Positions 29,181 through 38,296 of a DNA stretch of 64,000 nucleotides are shown in pieces. Source of the DNA: Campylobacter sp. MIT 12-8780 (GTDB taxonomy: Bacteria; Campylobacterota; Campylobacteria; Campylobacterales; Campylobacteraceae); contig NZ_QHLL01000009.1 in the NCBI RefSeq assembly GCF_006864535.1, positions 1 through 64,000 on the forward strand. The letters run 5' to 3'. Numbering within the stretch: the first letter of the stretch is position 1; the number at the start of each line of letters is the position of its first letter. The notes under the pieces were generated by a model, which searched no databases, was not told the origin of the DNA, and saw only the letters and a program-made list of their open reading frames with translations. A program made the translations under genes and the position numbers.

Positions 29181-29876
29181 TTATAATCCTAAATATTTTT
29201 TACGAACTCTATCATCGCCAATAAGCTCTTTAGCCACACCTTGCATAGAAATTTCGCCATTTTCTAAAACATAAGCATAATCACTGATTTTTAGGGCTGA
29301 AAAGGCATTTTGCTCGACTAAAAGTATGGTAATACCTTCTTCTTTAAGCTTGATAATGATCTCAAATACCTCGCTGACTATCTTTGGAGCAAGTCCTAAG
29401 CTTGGTTCATCAAGCATTAAAAGCTTGGGCTCACTCATCAAAGCTCTTGAAATAGCTAGCATTTGAGCTTCGCCTCCGCTTAAATTTCCAGCTAGGCTAT
29501 TTTTTTTGCTTTTTAGTCTTGGAAAAAGCTTATACATTTGCTCTTTTAAATGCTCATAATTTTCATCATTGTTAAAAGCACCGATTTTTAAATTTTCCTC
29601 AACACTTAAGTTGATGAAAACACGTCTTCCTTCAGGCACTAAGGCTATACCTTTTTGCACCAAAGTGTGCGGTAAGTGTCTTTTGGTATCATAGCCTAGA
29701 AAATTAATCTCGCCTTTTCTTTTGACAAGATTAAGCATAGCGTTTAAAGTTGAGGTTTTACCAGCTCCGTTTGAGCCAATTAAACTGATGATTTGTCCGG
29801 TTTTTACCTCAAAGCTGATATTTTTTACAGCTTGAATTAAACCATAATACACGCTTAAATTCTTTACACTTAACAC
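29181..29876 (-). CDS. livF: Branched-chain amino acid ABC transporter ATPase LivF
   Basis: A 231-residue ABC ATPase: Walker A LIGSNGAGKTST, Q-loop and ALVPEGRRVFINL (a LivF hallmark), signature NLSGGEAQMLAISRAL, Walker B LLMLDEPSLGLAP, H-loop region LLVEQNAF (the switch His is replaced by Gln-Asn, as is usual in LivF). With LivG it powers import. Last gene of livJKHMGF, one base after livG. Confidence 0.95.
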   Translation of the reverse strand: MLSVKNLSVYYGLIQAVKNISFEVKTGQIISLIGSNGAGKTSTLNAMLNLVKRKGEINFLGYDTKRHLPHTLVQKGIALVPEGRRVFINLSVEENLKIGAFNNDENYEHLKEQMYKLFPRLKSKKNSLAGNLSGGEAQMLAISRALMSEPKLLMLDEPSLGLAPKIVSEVFEIIIKLKEEGITILLVEQNAFSALKISDYAYVLENGEISMQGVAKELIGDDRVRKKYLGL

Positions 29877-29877
29877 T

Positions 29878-30651
29878 TCAAGCCTCCAAAACTTCTATAT
29901 CGCCAAGATAAGCAGCTATGACTTCTTTATTTAAAACAGCTTCTTTGATATCGCCTTCAAAGATAGTTTTACCATAATCAAGCACCAAAACCCTATCACA
30001 AAGCTTATTGACAAATTTCATATCATGTTCTATGAGTAAAATGCTAAGTTTATAAGTATCTCTTAGATGAAAGATAAGCTCTGCAAGCTCTTCGCCTTCA
30101 GCTGAGTTCATACCAGCAGCTGGCTCATCAAGTAAAAGCAGGCTTGGATTTGTCGCCATAGCTCTAGCAATTTCTACCTTTCTTTGCTGTCCATAGCTTA
30201 GACTTGTCGCTTTTTCATGGGCAAAATGTTCTAAATTCAGCTCTCTTAAAAGCGCAAAGGCTTTTTCTTTACTTTCTTTTTCAGCTTTTTTAAAACGTCC
30301 AAGGTGCAAAAAAGCTTCAAAAACACTATATCTTATGCTTTTATCAAAACCTATAAGCACATTTTCAAGCACATTCATTGAAGAAAAAAGCCTGATATTT
30401 TGAAAGGTTCTTGCTATGCCAAGATGCACGATTTGGTGCGGTTTTAAAGGATTTAAAAGCTGATTTTTAAAAAACACTTGTCCTTTGCTTGGCTTATAAT
30501 TTCCGGTGATGATATTAAAAAGCGTAGTTTTTCCAGCTCCATTTGGACCAATTAGGGCAAAAATTTCGCCCTTTTTAATGCTAAAATTCACATCTTTAAT
30601 CGCCTCAACGCCACCAAAACTTTTTGAAATTCCTTTAAGTTCAAGTATCAT
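29878..30651 (-). CDS. livG: Branched-chain amino acid ABC transporter ATPase LivG
   Basis: A 257-residue ABC ATPase: Walker A LIGPNGAGKTTLFN, IARTFQNIRLFSSMNVLENVL, signature SLSYGQQRKVEIARAM, Walker B LLLLDEPAAGMNS, and switch histidine in LLIEHDMKFV. The start overlaps livM by four bases. It pairs with LivF on the cytoplasmic face of LivH-LivM. Confidence 0.95.
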   Translation of the reverse strand: MILELKGISKSFGGVEAIKDVNFSIKKGEIFALIGPNGAGKTTLFNIITGNYKPSKGQVFFKNQLLNPLKPHQIVHLGIARTFQNIRLFSSMNVLENVLIGFDKSIRYSVFEAFLHLGRFKKAEKESKEKAFALLRELNLEHFAHEKATSLSYGQQRKVEIARAMATNPSLLLLDEPAAGMNSAEGEELAELIFHLRDTYKLSILLIEHDMKFVNKLCDRVLVLDYGKTIFEGDIKEAVLNKEVIAAYLGDIEVLEA

Positions 30652-31679
30652 TTGCTTTTCCTTTTGAATTTAAAAAGTTCAAGTAGCTCTTTATCGCCCA
30701 TTATGCCTTTTCTTGCAAAAAGCATGATAAGTATAAGTATGAGTGAATACACAAGCATTCTAAGCCCAGGTAAAGCCTCAGTTTCATAACCAAAGAAATT
30801 CATAGGCTCATCTAAAAATCTCAACCACTCAGCCCCACCGATAACCAAAATCGCTCCTATAATCGCTCCTGTAGTTGATCCAAGTCCGCCTAAAACGATG
30901 ATAATAAGAAGCTGAAAAGTCAGCAAAAAGTCAAATTGTTCAGGAGAAACTGAAGCATAAAAACACGCTAATAAAGCCCCACCTACGCCTTCGCAAAATG
31001 CAGAAGTGCCAAAAGCAAGGCTTTTAATCCAAAAAGTATTAATCCCCATAGCACTTGCTGCGTCCTCATCATCTCTTACAGCTTTCATCGCGCGTCCGTA
31101 TTTTGAATACACTAAATTCAAAATCAAAAGCACAACGACAATCGCCACGCCTCCACTCCACCATAAATTCGTATATCGTGGCAAGTCATTTAAGCCCAAA
31201 GAGCCATTGGTAATAGAAGGAAAATTAATCGCTAAAAGTTTAATGATAATGCCAAAGCCCAAAGTTACGATAGCAAGATAATCCCCCCTTACCCTAAACA
31301 CCGCAAAAGAAAGGATAAAAGAAAGTATCAAAGCACAAAGCCCACCCATAAACAAAGCAAAGATAAAACTTGTTGAATGAAAAGCTAAAATAAAAGAGCT
31401 TGGATCTTCTAAGGAAAACTGATCAACTTTTGCTTCAGGACTTAAAAGAATCAAAGCTGCAACATAAGCACCTATAGCAACAAAGCCATTTGGCTCAAGT
31501 GAAAACTGCCCGGTAACGCCATTGATGAGATTGTAACTTACCGCAAGGATAATGAAAATGGCGATTTGATTGATGATATCCATACCATAATCACTAAAAT
31601 AATACGGCGCTATAGCGATAAAGGCAAGGCTAAGAATGATAAAACTAAGATGTGAAAAAGTATTTGCTTGAACTCTCAT
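30648..31679 (-). CDS. livM: Branched-chain amino acid ABC transporter permease LivM
   Basis: A 343-residue inner-membrane permease with about nine hydrophobic spans. Family landmarks: SYNLINGVTGQFSLEPNGFVAIGAY, FRVRGDYLAIVTLGFGII, the ATPase-contact loop SKYGRAMKAVRDDEDAASAMG, and VLGGLGSTTGAIIGA. It forms the pore with LivH. Three bases downstream of livH. Confidence 0.94.
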   Translation of the reverse strand: MRVQANTFSHLSFIILSLAFIAIAPYYFSDYGMDIINQIAIFIILAVSYNLINGVTGQFSLEPNGFVAIGAYVAALILLSPEAKVDQFSLEDPSSFILAFHSTSFIFALFMGGLCALILSFILSFAVFRVRGDYLAIVTLGFGIIIKLLAINFPSITNGSLGLNDLPRYTNLWWSGGVAIVVVLLILNLVYSKYGRAMKAVRDDEDAASAMGINTFWIKSLAFGTSAFCEGVGGALLACFYASVSPEQFDFLLTFQLLIIIVLGGLGSTTGAIIGAILVIGGAEWLRFLDEPMNFFGYETEALPGLRMLVYSLILILIMLFARKGIMGDKELLELFKFKRKSK

Positions 31680-31682
31680 CGC

Positions 31683-32579
31683 TTAAAACCTACTTCTTTC
31701 ATAGTTTATGCCTAAAATTCCACTTGGCTTAAAAAGCAAGACAAAAACCAAAAAGATAAAAGCAAAAGCGTCTTTAAAACCGCCTAACTCTGGGAAAAAA
31801 GCAACAGCAACTACTTCGCTAAAACCTATGATAAGCCCACCTAAAACCGCACCAACCACGCTTCCTATACCGCCTAAAACCGCTGCTGCAAAGGCTTTTA
31901 AGCCTATTAAAACGCCCATATAAGGATCAACTGAAGGGTAATTTAAAGCCCAAAATACCCCACCAATAGCTGCTAGGGCTGAACCAAGAGCAAAGACTAT
32001 AGAGATGATTTTATTTGCATCTATACCCATTAAATTTACCGTGCTTACATCAAAAGCTAAAGCGCGTATAGCAATGCCGTATTTGCTTTTATACAGCACA
32101 TAAAGCACAAAAAGCAAGATGAAAAAAGTCAGCACAGGCACAAAAATACTCACTATGCTAATGCTTAAATCCCCAAAAATAAAGACTTGTTGCAAATACT
32201 GAGGTGCTTCAAATAAACGAGGTCTTGCTCCAAAAAGTATATTAAAAAGATTTTGTATAAAATAACTCATACCTATAGCAGTGATAAGAAGTGAAATTTT
32301 AGGCGCTTTTCGTAAAGGCTTATAAGCGATTTTATCCATAGCTATACCTATACAAGCTGCAAAGATCATCGCTAAAGCTAGGGCTGCTAAAAAAGGTAAA
32401 TTTAAAGCTGTGATACAAAAAAGAGCCGTATAAGCACCTATCATCATAATCTCACCATGAGCAAAGTTAATCAAACGCAAAACTCCATACACCATAGTAT
32501 AACCAATGGCAATGAGTGCATACATACTGCCTAAGCTAAGTCCATTAATGAGCTGTTGCAAAAAAAAGCTTGTTTGCAT
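31683..32579 (-). CDS. livH: Branched-chain amino acid ABC transporter permease LivH
   Basis: A 298-residue permease. It starts with QQLINGLSLGSMYALIAIGY and has INFAHGEIMMIGAY, the coupling loop SKYGIAIRALAFDVSTVNLM, and AVLGGIGSVVGAVLGG. I chose the ATG at 32579, eight bases after AGGAA; 27 upstream codons have no matching family sequence and reach into the livK stop. The 77-base gap to livK is the largest inside the cassette and may hold a processing or attenuation site. Confidence 0.94.
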   Translation of the reverse strand: MQTSFFLQQLINGLSLGSMYALIAIGYTMVYGVLRLINFAHGEIMMIGAYTALFCITALNLPFLAALALAMIFAACIGIAMDKIAYKPLRKAPKISLLITAIGMSYFIQNLFNILFGARPRLFEAPQYLQQVFIFGDLSISIVSIFVPVLTFFILLFVLYVLYKSKYGIAIRALAFDVSTVNLMGIDANKIISIVFALGSALAAIGGVFWALNYPSVDPYMGVLIGLKAFAAAVLGGIGSVVGAVLGGLIIGFSEVVAVAFFPELGGFKDAFAFIFLVFVLLFKPSGILGINYERSRF

Positions 32580-32656
32580 TGCTTTATTCCTATTTGTTTT
32601 TATTTGATTTTGAAAAGCTGTAAAATTTTTGATCTTACAGCTTGGTATTTTTACAA

Positions 32657-33766
32657 TCAAGGATTGATCAAGTCCTTATAGACTTGTTTTTGATTTTTAA
32701 TCTCTTTAAGCACTAAAGAGCGTTTAGCATTTCCACTTTTATCTATGCTAATGACGCCTGAAACGCCTTGAAAATCATTTGTTGTATGAATTTTTTCATT
32801 GATACATTCACTTGTTAAATTTGGCACGCATTGTTGCATAGCTTCAAACATCACAAGATACGCATCAGCTCCCATAGCTGTGAAGTTTGGCACTTCTTTG
32901 CTTGAGTGTTTGCTTTCATACAGCTTGATAAAATCTTTGCTTACTTGAGTTGGAGGGTTGGCTGCATCAAAGCTATCTGTGAAAAGATGCCCCTCGCTTG
33001 CTTCTCCTGCAAGTTGGATAAAAGTCTCATCAGCCACACCATCAGCTGAAGCAAAAGGCACTTTAAGCCCAGCTGCAGCAGCTTGACGCACAAAAAGCGA
33101 GGCTTCGCTGTAATACAAAGGCAGATACACAAAATCCGGTTTTAGGTTTTGAATTTGAGCGATAAGAGCTTTAAAGTCCTTTTCTTTCGAGCTTATTCGA
33201 AGCTTTGCTAGGATTTTACCGCCTTTAGCTTGAAATTCTTTTTCAAAAGCCTTGCTTAAGCCCAAAGAATAATCCGTGCTTTGATCACTTACTATCACAG
33301 CATTTTTGTAGTTTAGCTTTGTATAAGCATAACTTGCTAAAGCTGAGCCTTGAAAACTATCCATAAAACATACTCTACTTGCGTAGTGTTTGTTGTTTAA
33401 AAGCTTATCAGCTGTTGCAGCTGGTGCGATGAGAGGCACTTTTTTGTTTTCTGCTACTGATATGGCTTGCAAGGTGTTTGCTGTTACCATTTCGCCGATA
33501 AGTCCTAAAGCTTTGTCTTTTGAGATAAGGCGATTTGCAGCATTTGCGCTTTCTAGCTTGTCGCCTTTAGTATCAACGACTACAAGCTTGATCTCATCGC
33601 CATTGCTAAGCTTGTTTTTCATTGAATTTGCAAGTTTAATGCCTTCTAAAGCACTTTGTCCATAGGCTGCAGTAGCTCCGCTTAAAGGCATAATCACGCC
33701 TATATTAAGCTCTTTTGCACAAAGAGCAAGGCTAGAAAGGAGCAAGAAGTTTAACACTTTTTTCAT
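32657..33766 (-). CDS. livK: Periplasmic branched-chain amino acid binding protein LivK
   Basis: A 369-residue type I periplasmic binding protein. The Sec signal peptide MKKVLNFLLLSSLALCA precedes mature KELNIGVIMPLSGATAAYGQ. It is a paralog of the adjacent livJ: both share AYGQ, RLISKDKALGLIGE-like, SRVCFMDSFQGS, and NFTAMGADAYLVMFEA segments. I chose the ATG at 33766 (MKKVLNFL); five upstream codons are possible. It delivers Leu/Ile/Val or related ligands to LivHM. Confidence 0.92.
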   Translation of the reverse strand: MKKVLNFLLLSSLALCAKELNIGVIMPLSGATAAYGQSALEGIKLANSMKNKLSNGDEIKLVVVDTKGDKLESANAANRLISKDKALGLIGEMVTANTLQAISVAENKKVPLIAPAATADKLLNNKHYASRVCFMDSFQGSALASYAYTKLNYKNAVIVSDQSTDYSLGLSKAFEKEFQAKGGKILAKLRISSKEKDFKALIAQIQNLKPDFVYLPLYYSEASLFVRQAAAAGLKVPFASADGVADETFIQLAGEASEGHLFTDSFDAANPPTQVSKDFIKLYESKHSSKEVPNFTAMGADAYLVMFEAMQQCVPNLTSECINEKIHTTNDFQGVSGVISIDKSGNAKRSLVLKEIKNQKQVYKDLINP

Positions 33767-33781
33767 ATTTTTCCCTTTCAA

Positions 33782-34897
33782 TTAAGGCATAATAGTGCTT
33801 TTAAACACTTGTTTGCCATTAACTATCTCTTTAATCACCACAGAACGAGACGCATTACCGCTTGAATCTATGTTAATCACACCGCCTACGCTTTGAAAGT
33901 CTTTGGTTGAATGAATTTCTTTATTTACACATTCGCTGTTAAGATTGCTTGAGCAAGCATTTAAGGCTCTTAACATCACAAGATACGCATCAGCTCCCAT
34001 AGCGCTAAAGGCTGGCACTTCTTTACTGCCTTTTTCTTTTTCATAAGCAGCAACAAATTCCTTGCCTGTTTGTGTGCTTGGATTGTGTGCGTCAAAGCTA
34101 TCTGTAAAGATTACGCCATTTACAGCTGAACCTCCAAGCTCGATGAAGGTTTGATTATTCACCCCATCGCCTGCACTCATAAGCTTATCAAAGCCTATGC
34201 TTCTTGCTTGTTTAGCGATTAACGCAGCTTCTGGATGATAAATAGGCATATACACAAAATCAGCATTTAAGCTTTTAAGCTGAGAAGCTATGGCTTTAAA
34301 GTCCTTATCTCCGCTTGAAATGGTAAGCTTTTTAACGATTTTACCGCCATTTTGAGTAAATTTGCCCTCGAAAACCTTTGCTAAGCCCAAAGAATACACA
34401 TTAGCTTGATCAACGATTAAAACTGCTGTTTTTAAGCCAAGCTCTTTGCTTGCATAATCTGCGAATTTTTCGCCTTGAAAGCTATCCATAAAACATACTC
34501 TGCTTGAGTAGGATTTTTTGTTTAAAAGTTTATCTCCAGAAGCAACCGGTGCGATCATTGGCACTTTTTTGCTTTCAGCTACTGAGATCACTTGCATAGT
34601 ATTTGTGGTGATAGCTTCGCCTATGAGTGCGATGACTTTATCTTGAGAAACTAGCCTTGTTGCAGCGTTTGAGCTTTCGATCTTATCGCCTTTGCTATCA
34701 ATGATGACAAGTTTTACCTCATCGTTATTTTGCATTTTTGGATAGAGTTTATTTGCTAGTGAAATACCAGCAAGCACATCTTGTCCATAGGCTGAAAGTG
34801 AGCCTGTAAGTGGTAAGACAACGCCGATTTGAACCTCTTTAGCAAAAAGCGAGCTAGCTAAAGCCAAAGCACCTAAAATAAAATGAATTTTTTTCAT
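33782..34897 (-). CDS. livJ: Periplasmic branched-chain amino acid binding protein LivJ
   Basis: A 371-residue binding protein with signal peptide MKKIHFILGALALASSLFA, then KEVQIGVVLPLTGSLSAYGQ. I chose the ATG at 34897 because a full AAAGGAGG lies seven bases upstream. First gene of the livJKHMGF cassette. Two tandem binding proteins suggest different ligand preferences on one permease, as in E. coli. Fifteen bases separate it from livK. Confidence 0.92.
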   Translation of the reverse strand: MKKIHFILGALALASSLFAKEVQIGVVLPLTGSLSAYGQDVLAGISLANKLYPKMQNNDEVKLVIIDSKGDKIESSNAATRLVSQDKVIALIGEAITTNTMQVISVAESKKVPMIAPVASGDKLLNKKSYSSRVCFMDSFQGEKFADYASKELGLKTAVLIVDQANVYSLGLAKVFEGKFTQNGGKIVKKLTISSGDKDFKAIASQLKSLNADFVYMPIYHPEAALIAKQARSIGFDKLMSAGDGVNNQTFIELGGSAVNGVIFTDSFDAHNPSTQTGKEFVAAYEKEKGSKEVPAFSAMGADAYLVMLRALNACSSNLNSECVNKEIHSTKDFQSVGGVINIDSSGNASRSVVIKEIVNGKQVFKSTIMP

Positions 34898-35064
34898 AAG
34901 CAATCCTCCTTTAAGAATGAGCTTTTGTGTCAATGAATTTAAAGTTTTTTAGAAAAATAACGATTAGCGAAGCAGGGTGCTACTTAAGACTTTTTATCAT
35001 AAAATATGATTTATGAAAAGCTCGCACAATGCAAGCCCCTTAAATTCTATAAAAACGAAAGCAC

Positions 35065-35073
35065 ATTATAGCA
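35065..35073 (-). promoter_or_regulatory. livJ extended -10 promoter with long leader
   Basis: TGC-TATAAT on the minus strand (35073 to 35065), a clear extended -10. The start near 35058 gives a leader of about 160 bases before livJ. The leader contains a small hairpin (ATCATA-TTT-TATGAT). The gap 34898-35245 otherwise holds no convincing gene, apart from a weak 24-codon frame upstream of this promoter (see findings). Confidence 0.6.
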
Positions 35074-35245
35074 TAAATTCAAAGAAAATAAATCAAAAAA
35101 GCTTTAAAATCATCTTTGCTTGCTTAAAAAGAGCAAAAGGCTATGTGTGTTTTTGGTGTTTTTAGGTAAAGTGTTATCAAACATAAATTCCAAGCAAAAA
35201 TAAAGCTGGTTTTAAATGTTTTAGCTTGAGTTTGCAAGAGTTTAA

Positions 35246-35268
35246 AAGCTCATCAAGTCGATGAGCTT
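35246..35268 (-). terminator. rpsO terminator
   Basis: Perfect nine-base-pair stem: AAGCTCATC (35246-35254) with GATGAGCTT (35260-35268), five-base loop. On the minus strand TTTTAAACT follows. It begins five bases after the rpsO stop. Confidence 0.75.
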
Positions 35269-35273
35269 GAAAT

Positions 35274-35546
35274 TTATTTATCTCTTAAGTTAAGCTCAGC
35301 GATAAGCTTGCTGTAGCTTTGATAGTCTTTTCTTTTAAGATAAGCTAAAAGTCTTTTTCTTTGTCCTACAAGTTTTAAAAGTCCTAATCTTGAAGAAAAG
35401 TCTTTTTTAAAAACTTTAAGGTGTTCTGTAAGTTGAGTAATCCTCGCACTTAAAAGCGCAACTTGAACTTCAGTGGAGCCTGTATCTCCTTCTTTTCTAG
35501 CGAATTTCGCAACAATTTGAGCTTTTTGAGCCGAATCCAAAGCCAT
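35274..35546 (-). CDS. rpsO: Small ribosomal subunit protein uS15
   Basis: A 90-residue protein with the uS15 pattern: [40 protein letters not shown] and [19 protein letters not shown]. It binds 16S rRNA helices 20-22 early in 30S assembly. AGGAGG precedes the ATG. In C. jejuni its neighbour is rrf2-flhA (recalled as Cj0884/Cj0883c/Cj0882c); here a Sel1-repeat operon lies between them. Confidence 0.97.
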   Translation of the reverse strand: MALDSAQKAQIVAKFARKEGDTGSTEVQVALLSARITQLTEHLKVFKKDFSSRLGLLKLVGQRKRLLAYLKRKDYQSYSKLIAELNLRDK

Positions 35547-35641
35547 TTTGACCTCCTGATTGGTATTTTAAAAAAGTGTAATTATAGCCTAAAAAACCTA
35601 AAAAAAGCTGAAATTTTAAAATTTCAAAGCCTAAGTTTTAT

Positions 35642-35669
35642 AAAAAAACAGAGCGTATAAAACGCTTTG
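35642..35669 (-). terminator. Terminator of the Sel1-repeat operon
   Basis: CAGAGCGT (35649-35656) pairs with ACGCTTTG (35662-35669) with one mismatch and a five-base loop; seven T follow on the minus strand. It lies six bases after the last Sel1 gene's stop. Confidence 0.7.
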
Positions 35670-35674
35670 TGATT

Positions 35675-36109
35675 TTATATTGAATTCAGTATTTTGTAAG
35701 CATCACATCCTGCTTGTTCGCCTAAATCACAAGCTTTGCCATAATATTCTTTCGCTTTTGCCTTGTTTTGTTTAACACCACCACCTCCAATTGCAAAAAC
35801 AGACCCTAGAATGCCACAACCGACAGCGTCATTCAAATCACATCCTTTTTGAGAAAAAGAAGCTGCCTTGCGATATTCTTTATTACTAGAGTATGCCGCC
35901 CCCACAACCGAGCAAGCGTAGCCTCTAACCTCTTTACTTAAACTCTTATCATTGCACCTTGGTTCAAAAAATGATATGAGCCTTTTGCAAGCTTGTTTAT
36001 CTTTATTTTCACAAGCATTGAGATCTTGTATGAATTCATCCTCACTATCATAAGCCCAAAGTAAATTTACCCCACAAAGTAAAAATAAAATAAACACAAA
36101 TTTTTTCAT
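35675..36109 (-). CDS. Secreted cysteine-rich Sel1-repeat protein (small paralog 1)
   Basis: A 144-residue protein with signal peptide (MKKFVFILFLLCGVNLLWA, cleavage after Ala19). After a Cys-containing N-terminal domain (CENKDKQACKRLI, CNDKSLSKEVRGYAC) come two Sel1-like repeats whose helix pair is pinned by Cys-X7-Cys (CDLNDAVGC, CDLGEQAGC). This cysteine spacing is that of the Helicobacter Hcp family, where each repeat carries a disulfide. Function is unknown; a periplasmic or secreted binding role is inferred. Last gene of the operon; its first 90 residues are nearly identical to parts of the paralog at 38297. Confidence 0.85.
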   Translation of the reverse strand: MKKFVFILFLLCGVNLLWAYDSEDEFIQDLNACENKDKQACKRLISFFEPRCNDKSLSKEVRGYACSVVGAAYSSNKEYRKAASFSQKGCDLNDAVGCGILGSVFAIGGGGVKQNKAKAKEYYGKACDLGEQAGCDAYKILNSI

Positions 36110-36125
36110 TATTTTTCTCCTTTTT

Positions 36126-37724
36126 TTAATTTAGTCTTTTATACTCATCGCACCCTTGCTGAAGTCCTAAATCACAAGCCTTACCATAATACTCTTTAGC
36201 TGTGGCTTTATTTTGTCTTACACCTTTTCCATTGTAATGAGAATTTCCAAAATTATAACAACCCCATCCATCACCCAAATCACAAACTTTTTTAAATAAT
36301 GAATTGGCTTTTTGATAATCTTGTCTTACACCTTTTCCATTGTAGTATAAAATTCCCAAATTATTACAAGCATCTTTACGATCTACATTACAAGCTTTTT
36401 GCCAAAATGAGCCTGCTTTTTGATAATCTCTCTTTACGCCTTGTCCATTGTAATACAAATATCCTAAATTATTACAAGCGTAGTATTCATTACCCAAATC
36501 ACAAGCTTTTTGATAGAATGAAGCTGCTTTTTGATAACTCTGTCTTACACCTTCTCCCTTGGCATATGAAACACCCAAATTATTGCAGGCTCCTTTACTG
36601 CCTAAATCACAAGCTTTTTGGTAAAATGAATTAGCCTTTCGGTAGTCTTGTTTCACGCCTTTTCCACTGGCATATGAAGATCCTAAATCAAAACAAGCTT
36701 CCCCATGATCTAAATCACAAGCTTTTTGATAGTCTCGCTCTACACCTTGTCCTTTGTAATACAAAATTCCCAAATTCTCACAAGCTTCTTTAATACCAGA
36801 GTCACAAGCTTTTTGCCATGATGAAGCTGCTTTTTGGTAGTCATATGATACACCATTTCCATAATAATACGAATTTCCCAAATAAAAACAAGCTTCTTTA
36901 ACATCCAAATCACAAGCTTTTTGAAAAAGCGAAACTGCTTTTTGGTAATTTTTCTCTATACCCAATTCCCCGTTATTGTATGCAAGTCCCAAATTAAAAC
37001 AAGCTTCTTTAACATCCAAATCACAAGCTTTTTGCCAAAATAAAACTGCTTTTTGATAATCCTGCCTTACACCTTCTCCATCGAAGTATGAATATCCCAA
37101 ACTAAAACAAGCATCTCCAATATCTAAATCACAAGCTTTTTGCCATAATGAAGCTGCTTTTTGATAGTCTTGCTCTACGCCTTGTCCATTGTAGTATGAT
37201 TTCCCCACTTGATAACAAGAAAACCCTTCACCTAAATCACAAGCCTTGCTAAAATATTCCATGGCTTTAGATTCATCGTTGTTGAAAATAGCAAACATTC
37301 CCAAACCAAAACAAGCTTCTTTAACATCCAAATCACAAGCTTTTTGAAAAAGCGAAACTGCTTTTTGCGGATCTTTTTCTACACCATCTCCGCTAAGATA
37401 TAAATTTGCTAAACGATCACAACCCTCGCCATGTTCTAATTCGCAAGCCTTTTGATACAAAGAATGAGCTTTTTGGTAATCTTCTTCAACTTCTTCATAT
37501 ACTCTACCTACCAAAGAGCAATTAGCGCCCCTTTTTGCTTTATCCAAGCTTTCATCATCGCATGATGGCTCAAACTCAGTCTTTACTTTTTCGCAAGCTT
37601 GTTTGTCTTTATTATCAAGACAAAGATTAACATTTTGTTCAGGTTTATCCATAGCTAATTTTACTCCAAAAAATAAAATCACTACAATCAATACAAATCC
37701 TATAACAAATATAACTTTTTTCAT
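36126..37724 (-). CDS. Large cysteine-rich Sel1-repeat protein, 13 repeats
   Basis: A 532-residue protein. Residues 5-25 are a signal sequence or membrane anchor. A shared N-terminal Cys domain (CLDNKDKQACEKV, CDDESLDKAKRGANC) follows, then 13 repeats of about 36 residues of the form YYNGQGV-x-DYQKAxSxxQKACDLxxxxAC. Nearly every unit has Cys-X7-Cys (unit 10 has X8, CDLGNEYYAC). Unit 3 is a few residues short, and unit 8 (VERDYQKACDL) lacks seven residues between two QKA words, as expected from a 21-base slippage deletion. Several units are almost identical in DNA (the stretch coding CDLDVKEACF appears three times), so copy number may vary. Hcp-like solenoid, likely periplasmic-facing. Confidence 0.85.
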   Translation of the reverse strand: MKKVIFVIGFVLIVVILFFGVKLAMDKPEQNVNLCLDNKDKQACEKVKTEFEPSCDDESLDKAKRGANCSLVGRVYEEVEEDYQKAHSLYQKACELEHGEGCDRLANLYLSGDGVEKDPQKAVSLFQKACDLDVKEACFGLGMFAIFNNDESKAMEYFSKACDLGEGFSCYQVGKSYYNGQGVEQDYQKAASLWQKACDLDIGDACFSLGYSYFDGEGVRQDYQKAVLFWQKACDLDVKEACFNLGLAYNNGELGIEKNYQKAVSLFQKACDLDVKEACFYLGNSYYYGNGVSYDYQKAASSWQKACDSGIKEACENLGILYYKGQGVERDYQKACDLDHGEACFDLGSSYASGKGVKQDYRKANSFYQKACDLGSKGACNNLGVSYAKGEGVRQSYQKAASFYQKACDLGNEYYACNNLGYLYYNGQGVKRDYQKAGSFWQKACNVDRKDACNNLGILYYNGKGVRQDYQKANSLFKKVCDLGDGWGCYNFGNSHYNGKGVRQNKATAKEYYGKACDLGLQQGCDEYKRLN

Positions 37725-37743
37725 CTTTGCCCCTACTTATCTT

Positions 37744-38280
37744 TTATTGGCTCATTTCTTTATAATTATTGCACCCTTGCTGAAGTCTTAAATCACAAGC
37801 CTTACCATAATACTCTTTAGCCTTAGCCTTGTTTTTCTTTACACCTCTTCCATTATAGTAAAAAATTCCCAAATTAAAACAACCTATACCCTCACCCAAA
37901 TCACAAGCTTTTTGAAAAAATGAAGCTGACTTCTCAAAACTTTGCCTTACACCTTCTCCAGTCTCATATAATGTTCCTAGTACAGCACAACCACCTCCAT
38001 TTCCCAAATCGCATGCTTTTTGCGAAAAAGAAGCTGCCTTGTGATATTCATTATTACTACCAAATGCAGCTGCCACAACCCAGCAAGCGAAGCCTCTATG
38101 CTCTTTGCTTAAACTCTCACCATTGCAACTTGGTTCAAAAACTGATATGAGCTTTTTGCAAGCTTGCTCATCTTTATTTTTGCAAGCATTGTAATCTTGC
38201 ATGAATTCATCCCTACTATCATTTGCCCAAAGCAAATTTACCCCACAAAGTAAAAATAAAATAAACACAAATTTTTTCAT
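37744..38280 (-). CDS. Secreted cysteine-rich Sel1-repeat protein (small paralog 2)
   Basis: A 178-residue paralog of the genes at 35675 and 38297. It has the same signal peptide (FILFLLCGVNLLWA), the same N-terminal Cys domain with small changes (CKNKDEQACKKLI, CNGESLSKEHRGFAC), and three Sel1-like repeats (CDLGNGGGC, CDLGEGIGC, CDLRLQQGC). The end (YYGKACDL-x-LQQGC) matches the large protein. It has AAAGG before its start and a 19-base gap to the large gene. No catalytic motif is seen. Confidence 0.85.
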   Translation of the reverse strand: MKKFVFILFLLCGVNLLWANDSRDEFMQDYNACKNKDEQACKKLISVFEPSCNGESLSKEHRGFACWVVAAAFGSNNEYHKAASFSQKACDLGNGGGCAVLGTLYETGEGVRQSFEKSASFFQKACDLGEGIGCFNLGIFYYNGRGVKKNKAKAKEYYGKACDLRLQQGCNNYKEMSQ

Positions 38281-38296
38281 TACAAACCTTTCTTAA

